64,000 nucleotides of DNA from Muriicola jejuensis (GTDB lineage Bacteria; Bacteroidota; Bacteroidia; Flavobacteriales; Flavobacteriaceae), in the NCBI RefSeq assembly GCF_010671595.1, contig NZ_JAABOP010000001.1, positions 682,001 through 746,000 of the forward strand, written 5' to 3'. Shown in pieces: positions 55,831 through 64,000 of the stretch. The notes beneath the pieces were generated by a model. It had not been told where the DNA came from, made no database searches, and worked only from the letters and a program-made list of their open reading frames with translations. A program made the translations under genes and the position numbers. Positions within the stretch are counted from its first letter, which is position 1. Each line of letters begins with the position of its first letter.

Positions 55831-58665
55831 ATGGCCGAACAAAAACGACTTTTTCTGCTGGATGCCTATGCCCTGATCTTTCGGGGATATTACGCCCTGA
55901 TCAAGAACCCGAGGATCAATTCGAAAGGGATGGATACCTCAGCTATTATGGGATTTATGAATTCCCTTTTCGATGTGATCAAACGGGAGAAACCGGACCA
56001 CCTTGCCGTTTGCTTCGACAAGGATGGGAGTGCCGAACGCACGGAACTTTTCCCCGAATACAAGGCCAACCGCGATGAGACCCCTGATGCCATCAAAATC
56101 GCGGTACCCTACATACAGAAGATCCTCAAGGCCATGCATATCCCCTGCGTGGAGATCTCAGGTCTGGAGGCCGACGATATCATAGGTACCCTGGCCAAAC
56201 AGGCCGAAAAGGAAGGGTACAAGGTCTTTATGGTGACCCCTGACAAGGATTTTGGCCAGCTGGTCTCCGAGAACATCTTTATGTACCGCCCCGCACGGAT
56301 GGGCAATGGGATAGAGATATGGGGAATACCGGAGGTACAGAAACGCTTTGGGGTAGAACGTCCCGAGCAGGTCATAGACTACCTGGGCATGATGGGGGAT
56401 GCCTCCGACAATATACCCGGTTTTCCCGGGGTGGGCGAAAAGACCGCCAAGAAATTTATCGCGGAATTCGGTTCTGTGGAAGGCCTGCTGGAAAACACGG
56501 ACAAGCTCAAGGGGAAGATGAAGGAACGTGTGGAAGAACACGCAGAGCTGGGGAGGATCTCCAAGCAACTGGCCACCATTTGCGTGACCTGTGATGTCAC
56601 CTTTGACGCCGAAGATTACGAACTATCCGCTCCAGACAATGAGAAAGTACAGGAGATCTTTGAGGAACTGGAGTTCCGCCGACTCAGGGAACAGTTTATC
56701 AAGATCTTTTCAGGAGAGACGGAAGGCACTCCCACCATGGTCACCAGTACGGAAACCGGGAAAAAACAGGCAGAGGCTGCGGGCAGCGGGCAGTTCACCC
56801 TTTTTGGCAACCATGGAGAGGAACCAGCTACCCTGGAAGTGGTCTCCAGCAGGAAGACCATCAAGGACGTCCCCCATGTCTACCAGAGTGTGCAAGGGGG
56901 GATGGCCCTGGAACTATTCCTGTCTAATCTGATGAAACAGGCAAAGGTCTGTTTCGACACAGAAACCACCTCCCTCAACCCCATTGAGGCAGAACTGGTT
57001 GGAATCGCCTTTTCCTGGGAGGCCGGAAAGGGCTTCTACCTCCCTTTCCCGGAAAAGCGGGAAGAAGCAGATGCCCTGATAGACAAACTCAGGCCTTTCT
57101 TTGCTTCCACAGGGATCGAAAAGGTAGGGCAGAACCTCAAATACGACATCAAGGTACTGCGCAAATACGGCGTAGAGGTAAAAGGCCCCCTATTCGACAC
57201 CATGCTGGCCCACTACCTGATCAACCCCGATATGAGACACAACATGGATGTGCTCTCCGAAACCTACCTCAATTATACTCCAGTTTCCATCACCGAACTC
57301 ATAGGCAAAAAAGGAAAGAACCAGCTGAGTATGAGGGAGGTCGACCTCGATAAACAGACCGAGTACGCGGTTGAGGATGCGGACGTGACCCTGCAACTTG
57401 CCCGGCATTTTGAAAAAGAGCTGAAAGAGGCAGAGACGATGAAACTGTTCAGGGAAATCGAGATACCCCTGCTCAGGGTTCTGGCCGATATGGAGCTGGA
57501 AGGGATCAACCTCGACCAGGAATTTTTAAAAGGTCTTTCAGGACAACTCGACAAGGATATCGCATCCCTGGAAAAAAAGATCTACGAGGAAGCAGGTGAG
57601 ACCTTTAATATCGGATCTCCAAAACAACTGGGTGAGATCCTTTTCGACAAGCTCAAACTCGTACACAAACCGAAAAAGACCAAAACCGGGCAGTATTCCA
57701 CCGCAGAGGATGTGCTTTCCTACCTCGCCAAGGACCACCAGATCATCAGGGACGTTCTGGAATACCGGGGCCTCACCAAACTAAAGAGCACCTATGTGGA
57801 TGCCTTGCCCTCTCAGGTGGAGGAGCGCACCGGCCGGGTGCATACAGACTACATGCAAACCGTGGCGGCTACAGGCCGACTCAGCAGTAACAACCCCAAC
57901 CTGCAGAATATCCCCATCCGGACGGAAAGGGGAAGGGAAGTGCGAAAGGCATTCATACCCAGAGATGAGGACCACGTATTGCTCGCAGCAGACTATTCCC
58001 AGATAGAACTGAGGATCATAGCCGCCCTGAGCGATGAGGATACCATGATAGAAGCCTTCCGAAAAGGGGAGGACATCCACGCCTCTACTGCCTCCAAGGT
58101 CTTCAACGTACCCCTGGAGGAGGTCACCCGGGAGCAGAGGGCCAATGCGAAAACCGTAAATTTCGGGATCATCTACGGGGTATCCGCTTTTGGGCTGAGC
58201 AATCAGACCGACCTGAACAGGACGGAGGCCAAGGAACTCATTGACACCTATTACAAAACTTATCCAAAGCTGAGGAAGTATATGGCAGACCAGGTCGATT
58301 TTGCGCGTGAGCATGGATACGTCCAAACCGTCCTGGGCCGGCGCAGGTACCTGAAGGACATCAACGGGAGCAATGCCGTGGTCCGGGGAGCCGCTGAGAG
58401 GAATGCCATCAACGCGCCCATACAGGGTAGCGCCGCTGACATCATAAAGATCGCCATGATCGACATTCACCGAAAACTGGAAGAAGGAGGGTTTAAGACC
58501 AAAATGCTGCTTCAGGTCCATGACGAACTGGTTTTCGATGTTTATAAACCAGAACTTGAAAAGGTAAGCGACCTGATCAAAGAATCAATGGAGTCGGCCT
58601 ATACCCTGAAGGTACCGCTGGATGTAGAGATCGGTGTGGGGTCGAACTGGCTTGAAGCCCACTAA
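55831..58665 (+). CDS. polA: DNA polymerase I
   Basis: 944 residues. The N-terminal 5'-3' exonuclease domain starts RLFLLDAYALIFRGYYALI; the 3'-5' exonuclease domain retains FDTETTSLNP with its catalytic Asp and Glu; the polymerase domain carries DYSQIELRI and QVHDELVF. It removes primers and repairs gaps. The start ATG at 55831 follows a possible TAGTTTTG box (55802-55809). No truncation is seen. Confidence 0.97.
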   Translation: MAEQKRLFLLDAYALIFRGYYALIKNPRINSKGMDTSAIMGFMNSLFDVIKREKPDHLAVCFDKDGSAERTELFPEYKANRDETPDAIKIAVPYIQKILKAMHIPCVEISGLEADDIIGTLAKQAEKEGYKVFMVTPDKDFGQLVSENIFMYRPARMGNGIEIWGIPEVQKRFGVERPEQVIDYLGMMGDASDNIPGFPGVGEKTAKKFIAEFGSVEGLLENTDKLKGKMKERVEEHAELGRISKQLATICVTCDVTFDAEDYELSAPDNEKVQEIFEELEFRRLREQFIKIFSGETEGTPTMVTSTETGKKQAEAAGSGQFTLFGNHGEEPATLEVVSSRKTIKDVPHVYQSVQGGMALELFLSNLMKQAKVCFDTETTSLNPIEAELVGIAFSWEAGKGFYLPFPEKREEADALIDKLRPFFASTGIEKVGQNLKYDIKVLRKYGVEVKGPLFDTMLAHYLINPDMRHNMDVLSETYLNYTPVSITELIGKKGKNQLSMREVDLDKQTEYAVEDADVTLQLARHFEKELKEAETMKLFREIEIPLLRVLADMELEGINLDQEFLKGLSGQLDKDIASLEKKIYEEAGETFNIGSPKQLGEILFDKLKLVHKPKKTKTGQYSTAEDVLSYLAKDHQIIRDVLEYRGLTKLKSTYVDALPSQVEERTGRVHTDYMQTVAATGRLSSNNPNLQNIPIRTERGREVRKAFIPRDEDHVLLAADYSQIELRIIAALSDEDTMIEAFRKGEDIHASTASKVFNVPLEEVTREQRANAKTVNFGIIYGVSAFGLSNQTDLNRTEAKELIDTYYKTYPKLRKYMADQVDFAREHGYVQTVLGRRRYLKDINGSNAVVRGAAERNAINAPIQGSAADIIKIAMIDIHRKLEEGGFKTKMLLQVHDELVFDVYKPELEKVSDLIKESMESAYTLKVPLDVEIGVGSNWLEAH

Positions 58666-58721
58666 ATGCTTCGAACCCTATATCACGAAAAATATACTGG
58701 GTGTGTAAGTACTGAGGACCC

Positions 58722-59222
58722 TTACCTTTTTGTAAAAAGGAGGTTTCCTCCGGCATTGAAGTTTTCCACATCGAGATCCTGAGCCGACAAGACCATAACA
58801 TTGCCGCTGATGGTTACTTCCACAGAAACGGTTTGCTGGTTTTCATCGATAAAGGTGAGGACACCTTCAGCGTAGGTGTAGGTGGAGTTATAGGTATCCC
58901 TTTGAGTCGGACATGGGACCTCCAGTCCCGTCCCCTGGCCATTAACTCCTATTTCCAGATAATTGGTGGCATCCGTGGTAACCAGGGTGCCGTCTTCTTC
59001 AAAGGTAAGCGTCAGGAGATAACAATTCGAGGCGGAGAGCAGATCGAGAATGTCCTGAGCGAATTCCTCCTCAGTGCTTGCCGAACCTTCATTGAGGTCG
59101 AGAGCGGTCAATTCCCATGTCCCCAGAATACTATCAGTGGAGGCATCAGCCATCTTATCGGTGGAACATCCACTCAGGAACAACCCAAATACCATATAGA
59201 ATATTGCCTTCTTGATCATCAT
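58722..59222 (-). CDS. Lipocalin-like lipoprotein
   Basis: 166 residues from the ATG at 59222 (MMIKKAIFYMVFGLFLSGCSTD). The start puts a lipoprotein signal in place; an ATG at 59378 would add a non-signal N-terminus. The mature part has the lipocalin-like domain 4/5 pattern: ILGTWELTALDLNEGS and a string of beta-strands with LTLTFEEDGTL and GVLTFIDENQQTVSVEVTIS. Secreted lipocalin-like proteins of Bacteroidota have no known role. Single gene. Confidence 0.8.
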   Translation of the reverse strand: MMIKKAIFYMVFGLFLSGCSTDKMADASTDSILGTWELTALDLNEGSASTEEEFAQDILDLLSASNCYLLTLTFEEDGTLVTTDATNYLEIGVNGQGTGLEVPCPTQRDTYNSTYTYAEGVLTFIDENQQTVSVEVTISGNVMVLSAQDLDVENFNAGGNLLFTKR

Positions 59223-59377
59223 CACAAGTTTACAGTTACCCTTATTAACGCCTGAAACCTTTGAAAAGTATACTTTGATAAAACCTGGGGAACGTTTCCG
59301 ATACCCATTCCCGTATCTTTGACCTGTAGAGGGATCGTAAAATCGTATAAAAAAATTTAAAAAGAGAAAAACAACCA

Positions 59378-59408
59378 TTTGTAATTCAACTTAATAATTG
59401 TACATTTG
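59378..59408 (+). promoter_or_regulatory. Promoter for rplM-rpsI
   Basis: TTTG (59378-59381), 19-base spacer, TACATTTG (59401-59408): a perfect Bacteroidota consensus. It rules out the ATG at 59398 as the rplM start, since that lies inside the promoter. Confidence 0.88.
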
Positions 59409-59454
59409 CAGCCCGTTATTCGGGAAAAAAGGTTTAACATTAAAAGAAGACGTA

Positions 59455-59910
59455 GTGGATACATTGAGCTACAAGACTGTTTCAGCCAATAAAGCTACCG
59501 TGGAGAAGCAATGGTTGCTGGTAGATGCGGATGGTCAGACACTCGGAAGACTGGCCTCTAAAGTGGCTTCTATCCTGAGGGGAAAGAATAAACCCAATTT
59601 TACTCCTCATGTGGATTGCGGTGACAACGTGATCGTGATCAATGCCGAAAAGGTACAACTGTCCGGAAACAAGTGGGATCAAAAGACCTACATCCGGCAC
59701 ACCGGGTATCCTGGAGGACAGCGTTCACTCACGGCCAGTGAGCTGAAAGCAAAGAATCCTTCGGCTGTTGTTGAAAAAGCCATAAAAGGAATGCTGCCCA
59801 AGAACAAATTAGGAGCTGAGTTGTTCAGGAACCTCAAGGTATACGCGGGATCCGAACATCAGCAAGAAGCTCAAAAACCCACTCTAATTAACCTCAACGA
59901 CCTCAAGTAA
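59455..59910 (+). CDS. rplM: 50S ribosomal protein L13
   Basis: 151 residues from a GTG at 59455, the usual length of L13; the start codon choice follows from the promoter at 59378-59408. Family motifs [16 protein letters not shown] and [16 protein letters not shown] are present. Its stop overlaps the rpsI start (TAATG). Confidence 0.95.
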   Translation: MDTLSYKTVSANKATVEKQWLLVDADGQTLGRLASKVASILRGKNKPNFTPHVDCGDNVIVINAEKVQLSGNKWDQKTYIRHTGYPGGQRSLTASELKAKNPSAVVEKAIKGMLPKNKLGAELFRNLKVYAGSEHQQEAQKPTLINLNDLK

Positions 59911-60296
59911 TGGATGTAGTACATAAAATAGGCAGAAGGAAAACAGCCGTAGCCCGTGTATATCTCTCTAAAGGGAAGGGTGCCATCACCGTGAACAGCC
60001 GTGATCTGGCCGATTACTTCCCAACTGCCACCCTGCAGTACAAGGTAAAACAGCCTTTTTCTCTTACAGGCAATGACGACGCTTATGACGTTAAGGTAAA
60101 TGTGTACGGAGGCGGGATCACCGGTCAGGCCGAAGCCATCAGGCTGGCTCTTTCAAGGGCTCTTTGCGAGATCGATGAAGAGAACAGACAGACCCTGAAA
60201 CCAGAAGGTCTGCTCACCAGGGACCCAAGGATGGTCGAGAGAAAGAAATACGGTCAGAAAAAAGCGAGGAAGAAATTCCAGTTCTCCAAGCGTTAA
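59910..60296 (+). CDS. rpsI: 30S ribosomal protein S9
   Basis: 128 residues with the S9 signature [17 protein letters not shown] and the C-terminal basic tail [14 protein letters not shown] that reaches the P-site tRNA. Translationally coupled to rplM. Confidence 0.97.
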   Translation: MDVVHKIGRRKTAVARVYLSKGKGAITVNSRDLADYFPTATLQYKVKQPFSLTGNDDAYDVKVNVYGGGITGQAEAIRLALSRALCEIDEENRQTLKPEGLLTRDPRMVERKKYGQKKARKKFQFSKR

Positions 60297-60308
60297 GATT
60301 TTGAATAT

Positions 60309-60500
60309 TGGGCTCACAAAGCCCGAACGATTATTAACCCAAGTTCATTGAAAGTCCCTTGTCATGGGACACTTAAAATTCCGGAAGTTACAGGTCATTC
60401 CCAGGGATAACCTGACCCGGTAAAATTTAGTTTAGCATCTAAATGTCAGAGGCTTTCCGTACAGGAATACCACTTTGGCATTGCTAATTCCAAAGAACGT
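60309..60500 (+). promoter_or_regulatory. Structured leader upstream of rpsB-tsf
   Basis: The 216-base gap between rpsI and rpsB has several stems: GGGCT/AGCCC (60310-60324), GTCCC/GGGAC (60354-60370), a larger hairpin CCGG..GGTCA / TGACC..CCGG (60381-60420), and two competing stems near the rpsB start, GGAAT/ATTCC (60464-60491) and CTTTGG/CCAAAG (60473-60495). No T tract follows, so it does not look like a plain terminator. It may be an autoregulatory leader bound by S2, as rpsB leaders in other bacteria are, but its sequence was not matched to a known family. Confidence 0.5.
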
Positions 60501-60512
60501 AAACTAAGACAA

Positions 60513-61646
60513 ATGGCAAAAAAAGTAGAAGTAAAAGACCTCCTAGAGGCAGGTGTACATTTTGGACACCTCACCAGAAAATGGAATCCCAACATGGCCC
60601 CATATATCTATATGGAACGCAACGGGATCCATGTTATCAACCTTTACAAGACTGCAGCCAAGTTGGAGGATGCCTGTGAGGCCCTCAAAAAGATTTCTTC
60701 CTCAGGAAGGAAAATCCTCTTCGTGGCTACCAAGAAACAGGCAAAGGACATCGTGGCCGAAAAAGTGGCCAATGTGAACATGCCGTATATCACCGAGAGG
60801 TGGCCAGGCGGAATGTTGACCAACTTTGTGACCATCCGCAAGGCCGTTAAAAAAATGGCATCCATAGACCGGATGAAGAAGGACGGAACCTTCAATACCC
60901 TCTCCAAAAAGGAAAGATTGCAGGTAGACCGTTTGCGTGCAAAGCTGGAAAAAAACCTCGGCTCCATTTCCGAGATGACCAGACTTCCCGGTGCGCTCTT
61001 TATCGTTGATACCATGCGAGAGCACATCGCCGTTAAAGAAGCACAGAAATTGAACATCCCCATCTTCGCTATGGTGGATACCAATTCCGATCCAAGGCCT
61101 ATCGACTTTGTGATCCCTTCCAATGACGATGCTTCCAAGTCTATCGAGATCATTATGACCCATGTGACCAATGCCGTTGCAGAAGGTTTGACCGAGCGAA
61201 AGTCTGAGAAGCAGGATGATGACGAAGGAAAAGAGGAGAAAGCCCCTAAGGCTAAGAAAAAAGCCGTTGTTGAGGTAGAAGAGGACGAAGAAGAGGCCCC
61301 AAAAGCCGTGGCAGCTCCGGAAGTAGAGGATCTGGCTGAAGTGATCGAAGAGGAAGTACAGAAAGAGGCTCCCAAGAAAGTAAAAAAGCCAGCTGCAGAC
61401 GACCTGACCAAAGTAGAAGGAATAGGTCCTAAGATCGCAGAAGTCTTCAAAAAGGCAGGCGTGAGGACCTTTGCCGATCTGGCAGAGAAAACAGAGGACG
61501 ACCTCAAGGTCATCCTCGCTGAAGCCGGTTCACGATACGCTTCCAAGAATCCTGCATCATGGCCAAAACAAGCCAAGATGGCTGCCGAAGGCAAATGGGA
61601 CGAATTGAAAGAATGGCAGGATAATGCCAAGGCAGGCGTAGAATAA
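60513..61646 (+). CDS. rpsB: 30S ribosomal protein S2 with C-terminal HhH extension
   Basis: 377 residues. Residues 1-228 are a normal S2 (VKDLLEAGVHFGHLTRKWNP; DTMREHIAVKEAQKLNIP). Then a charged linker (about 229-295, Glu/Lys/Ala-rich) and a helix-hairpin-helix domain (about 296-375; DDLTKVEGIGPKIAEVFKKA). Usual S2 is about 240-260 residues. The tail is like the one on ActC in this window. S2 sits at the 30S platform and recruits S1. Followed by tsf after 55 bases. Confidence 0.96.
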   Translation: MAKKVEVKDLLEAGVHFGHLTRKWNPNMAPYIYMERNGIHVINLYKTAAKLEDACEALKKISSSGRKILFVATKKQAKDIVAEKVANVNMPYITERWPGGMLTNFVTIRKAVKKMASIDRMKKDGTFNTLSKKERLQVDRLRAKLEKNLGSISEMTRLPGALFIVDTMREHIAVKEAQKLNIPIFAMVDTNSDPRPIDFVIPSNDDASKSIEIIMTHVTNAVAEGLTERKSEKQDDDEGKEEKAPKAKKKAVVEVEEDEEEAPKAVAAPEVEDLAEVIEEEVQKEAPKKVKKPAADDLTKVEGIGPKIAEVFKKAGVRTFADLAEKTEDDLKVILAEAGSRYASKNPASWPKQAKMAAEGKWDELKEWQDNAKAGVE

Positions 61647-61704
61647 ATCAAATTCAATCAATAATTAGGATAGCCATTAATGGCATCGATAAAAAAAGGA
61701 CATG

Positions 61705-62529
61705 ATGGTAAAAATTACCGCTGCTGACGTAAACACACTGAGAAAGACCACCGGAGCCGGGATGATGGATTGCAAGAACGCCCTGGTTGAAGCCGAGGGT
61801 GATTTTGACAAGGCAATAGAGATCCTGCGCAAAAAAGGACAGAAAGTTGCCGCCAAAAGGGCAGACCGGGAATCTTCAGAAGGTGCTGCCATAGCTAAGG
61901 TCAACAAGGACAAAACGCAGGGGGTGATCATCTCCCTGAACTGCGAAACTGATTTTGTTGCAAAGAACGAATCGTTCGTGAGCCTGGCCAATGACCTGGC
62001 CGAACTGGCTTTGGGTTTCAATGACAAGGAATCCCTCCTGAATGCAAATTACAACGGGATCACCGTACAGGAAAAGCTCACCGAGCAGACCGGAGTGATC
62101 GGTGAAAAGATAGAGATCGGTGGCTTCCGGAAACTGGCAGCTCCCTTTGTGGGTTCCTATATCCATGCGGGCAACAAGATCGCTACCCTCGTGGGTCTGT
62201 CAGCCGCTGTTGACGGAGCAGAAGAGGCCGCCAAAGATGTGGCCATGCAGGCAGCCGCAATGGCTCCAGTTGCTCTGGACCCTTCCGGTGTGGACCAGGA
62301 GACCATTGACAAGGAGATTGAGATCGCCAAGGACCAGTTAAGGCAAGAAGGAAAACCGGAAGCCATGCTCGACAAGATCGCACAGGGTAAACTGCAGCGT
62401 TTCTTCAAGGACAATACCCTGGTGAATCAGGATTTTATCAAGGACAGCAAGATGAGCGTTGCCCAGTACGTAAAATCCGTGGACAAAAACCTGGAGGTAA
62501 CAGGATTTGCAAGAGTTGCCCTGGGATAA
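61705..62529 (+). CDS. tsf: Elongation factor Ts
   Basis: About 274 residues from the ATG at 61705 (a tandem ATG lies at 61702). N-terminal UBA-like start VKITAADVNTLRKTTGAGMMDCKNAL and the TDFVAKNE segment (dimerisation/EF-Tu binding) are clear. It is the nucleotide exchange factor for EF-Tu. Last gene of rpsB-tsf; a strong terminator follows. Confidence 0.96.
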   Translation: MVKITAADVNTLRKTTGAGMMDCKNALVEAEGDFDKAIEILRKKGQKVAAKRADRESSEGAAIAKVNKDKTQGVIISLNCETDFVAKNESFVSLANDLAELALGFNDKESLLNANYNGITVQEKLTEQTGVIGEKIEIGGFRKLAAPFVGSYIHAGNKIATLVGLSAAVDGAEEAAKDVAMQAAAMAPVALDPSGVDQETIDKEIEIAKDQLRQEGKPEAMLDKIAQGKLQRFFKDNTLVNQDFIKDSKMSVAQYVKSVDKNLEVTGFARVALG

Positions 62530-62549
62530 GTTCCCTGGAAAAGATGACG

Positions 62550-62579
62550 AACCGCCTCCCGCAAAGAGGCGGTTTTTTT
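62550..62579 (+). terminator. Terminator after tsf
   Basis: Stem ACCGCCTC / GAGGCGGT (62551-62573) followed by seven T. Confidence 0.93.
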
Positions 62580-64000
62580 ATGGATGTAACCAGGATTTCC
62601 TCAGCTCGAGAGCCTCTTCCGTAACCCCTTCCATTTCTGAGATTTTCCGTTCAGTATACGTGGGAATACCGGCCTTGCCGGATAGCTCGAACTTCTCCCC
62701 GTCTCTCATGACGCTCATCAGGATATCCTTTTTTGAGTCCCAGGAAAAACTCTCCCCCACGATCGCCCTCATACTGTCGAGGGTAATAGGCACCCCGTTG
62801 ATCTCGAGGATCACATCCCCCCCTTTGGCCCCAAGGCCTTTCAAAAAAGAGTTCAGTTCCATTCCCTTCTGAATAAAAATAGTATCCATATCCGACGGAT
62901 CTGCATCTATATACGGGATCTGTCCCCTAAAAAAATAGGATGCAGGAACCTCTCCTTGCTCCACTTTCAGGCCTGTTTTCAGGAGGTAGTCCTCATAGGG
63001 GATAGGTTGATCTCCCTGTACGTGTCTCGAGAAGAATTCCCCGACCTCGGGATAGGTCATGGCGGTGATCTCCCCTATGAGCTCCGGATCGTTAAAGGGT
63101 GTATTTTCGTTGTATTTGGAGGCGAGCTGAACCATCAGCCAGCGCATGCTCTTTTCCCCCCGACTTTTTTCCCGGAGCAAAATATCGAGACACATATTGA
63201 TCAGTGTACCTTTTTCATACACATTCTGATAGTTCTCCTTGTAAGGCGACTCCAGTACATTCTTACTCATGACGGTAAAGGACATGGTGTCGTCAAAGGC
63301 TTTTGAATTAGAGATCTTCTCAGCCATCCTGTCCAAAAAATCCCCGTCTGTGATCAGGCCTTTCTGTACCTGGAACAAATTGGCAAAATATTCGGTCGTC
63401 CCTTCGTACATCCAGAGATGCATGGACATTTCAGGCTCGTTGTAATCAAAAAACTGTATCTCCCTTGAATGCACGGAAAGGGGTGTAAGTGTATGGAAAA
63501 ATTCATGGGAGACCACATCTACCATGGCTTCTTCCAGGGCAGGTCTGGGGAGCATTTCAGGAAGAATCAACACTGTTGAGGTATGGTGCTCCAGTGCGCC
63601 AAATCCCATGGCATCGGTTTCGTTTGCCTGGGAGAGGTAGAGGAGGATGGTATAGGTCTGGGTTCCACTCAGCGATCCGAGGAATTCCTTTTGTGCCCGC
63701 ATCATGGTTTCCATTTTGGGATGCAGGTCCTTGGCAGAATAGGTTCCATTGGGGGAGTACACGCTGAGGGTCACCTCGATGTCAGACAAGCGAAAGGTGA
63801 CAGAATTAGGTTTGGCATACATGATGGGGTTGTCAATCACCTCAAAGTACCTTTTTGCGCGGAAGAGGTTTTGTGAATTTGAGGCTTGGCTCCCGTTCAT
63901 CCTCTTTAGAGAGGTAGTGGGTTCAAGGGAAGGAGGGGATTGGATCTCCAGTTCGTAGGGCACTTCGGTATACCCTTTAAAATACCCTACAAAGCCGTGC
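62578..64000 (-). CDS. M61 family peptidase with PDZ domain, C-terminal part (partial)
   Basis: The minus-strand frame is open to the right edge, so the N-terminus is outside the window (a GTG at 63963 is probably internal: the frame continues upstream as HGFVGYFKGYTE). The metallopeptidase motif HEFFH, followed by YEGTTEYFAN, is the zinc site of M61 (glycyl aminopeptidase-like). A PDZ domain follows (LKGLGAKGGDVILEINGVPI). Likely a periplasmic or secreted enzyme. Ends against the tsf terminator. Confidence 0.88.
   Translation of the reverse strand, partial: HGFVGYFKGYTEVPYELEIQSPPSLEPTTSLKRMNGSQASNSQNLFRAKRYFEVIDNPIMYAKPNSVTFRLSDIEVTLSVYSPNGTYSAKDLHPKMETMMRAQKEFLGSLSGTQTYTILLYLSQANETDAMGFGALEHHTSTVLILPEMLPRPALEEAMVDVVSHEFFHTLTPLSVHSREIQFFDYNEPEMSMHLWMYEGTTEYFANLFQVQKGLITDGDFLDRMAEKISNSKAFDDTMSFTVMSKNVLESPYKENYQNVYEKGTLINMCLDILLREKSRGEKSMRWLMVQLASKYNENTPFNDPELIGEITAMTYPEVGEFFSRHVQGDQPIPYEDYLLKTGLKVEQGEVPASYFFRGQIPYIDADPSDMDTIFIQKGMELNSFLKGLGAKGGDVILEINGVPITLDSMRAIVGESFSWDSKKDILMSVMRDGEKFELSGKAGIPTYTERKISEMEGVTEEALELRKSWLHP

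Noticed and set aside
1-64000. CRISPR arrays, insertion sequences, prophage, rRNA or integrase genes
   Set aside because: None was seen on reading both strands; the window looks like continuous core genome.

Overview
This window looks like a piece of a marine-type Flavobacteriaceae (Bacteroidota) chromosome. The grounds are SprA of the type IX secretion system, the alternative complex III / aa3-type oxidase operon, TonB proteins of the flavobacterial type, GT117/DUF2723 and GIN-domain proteins, and a primary promoter form of TTTG-(17 to 20 bases)-TAnnTTTG. The exact genus was not determined. Almost all of the window is ordinary, densely packed core genome. No insertion sequence, prophage, CRISPR array or rRNA was seen, and there is one tRNA. 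No gene-free stretch exceeds 300 bases; the longest (about 170 to 230 bases) are upstream of rpsB, between actA and the SPOR gene, upstream of rimP, and upstream of the DUF2723 gene.

Layout. 1-5753 (minus): heme O synthase, two COX3-type subunits, a subunit IV protein, then a Cys-less SCO-like protein, a true SCO copper protein, a DUF420 protein, a small CxxC membrane protein and the start of an ABC permease. 5850-9220: a metallo-beta-lactamase-fold hydrolase, two tandem TonB-type proteins, VanZ and GcvH. 9288-19323 (minus): sprA, ruvA and maeB. 19443-27144 (minus): an MFS transporter, queG, a small secreted protein, an AraC-TM-TPR sensor-regulator, a P450 and ruvB. 27303-29800: pckA (plus) and a GIN-domain protein. 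29947-41643 (minus): one long respiratory operon, actABCDEF-coxII-coxI. 41876-46721: a SPOR protein, then the infB/nusA/rimP operon. 46929-52283: a cation/proton antiporter, a decayed subtilisin fragment, tRNA-Gln and a GT117 membrane protein. 52333-58665: a Cys-less thioredoxin, a metallophosphoesterase, CutC, glycosylasparaginase and DNA polymerase I. 58722-62529: a lipocalin-like lipoprotein, then rplM-rpsI and rpsB-tsf. 62578-64000: a partial M61 peptidase.

How the parts fit. The two respiratory loci, 24 kb apart, together encode quinol oxidation by alternative complex III, electron transfer through c-type hemes, oxygen reduction by the oxidase, and assembly factors for heme and copper. 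PckA and malic enzyme are the gluconeogenic/anaplerotic nodes. The most unusual observations are: a similar helix-hairpin-helix tail on two unrelated proteins (ribosomal protein S2 and ActC); His-rich segments in ActF and CoxI; thioredoxin-fold proteins that have lost their cysteines (one beside SCO, one alone); and structured leaders ahead of rpsB and rimP. No clearly new multi-gene system was found.
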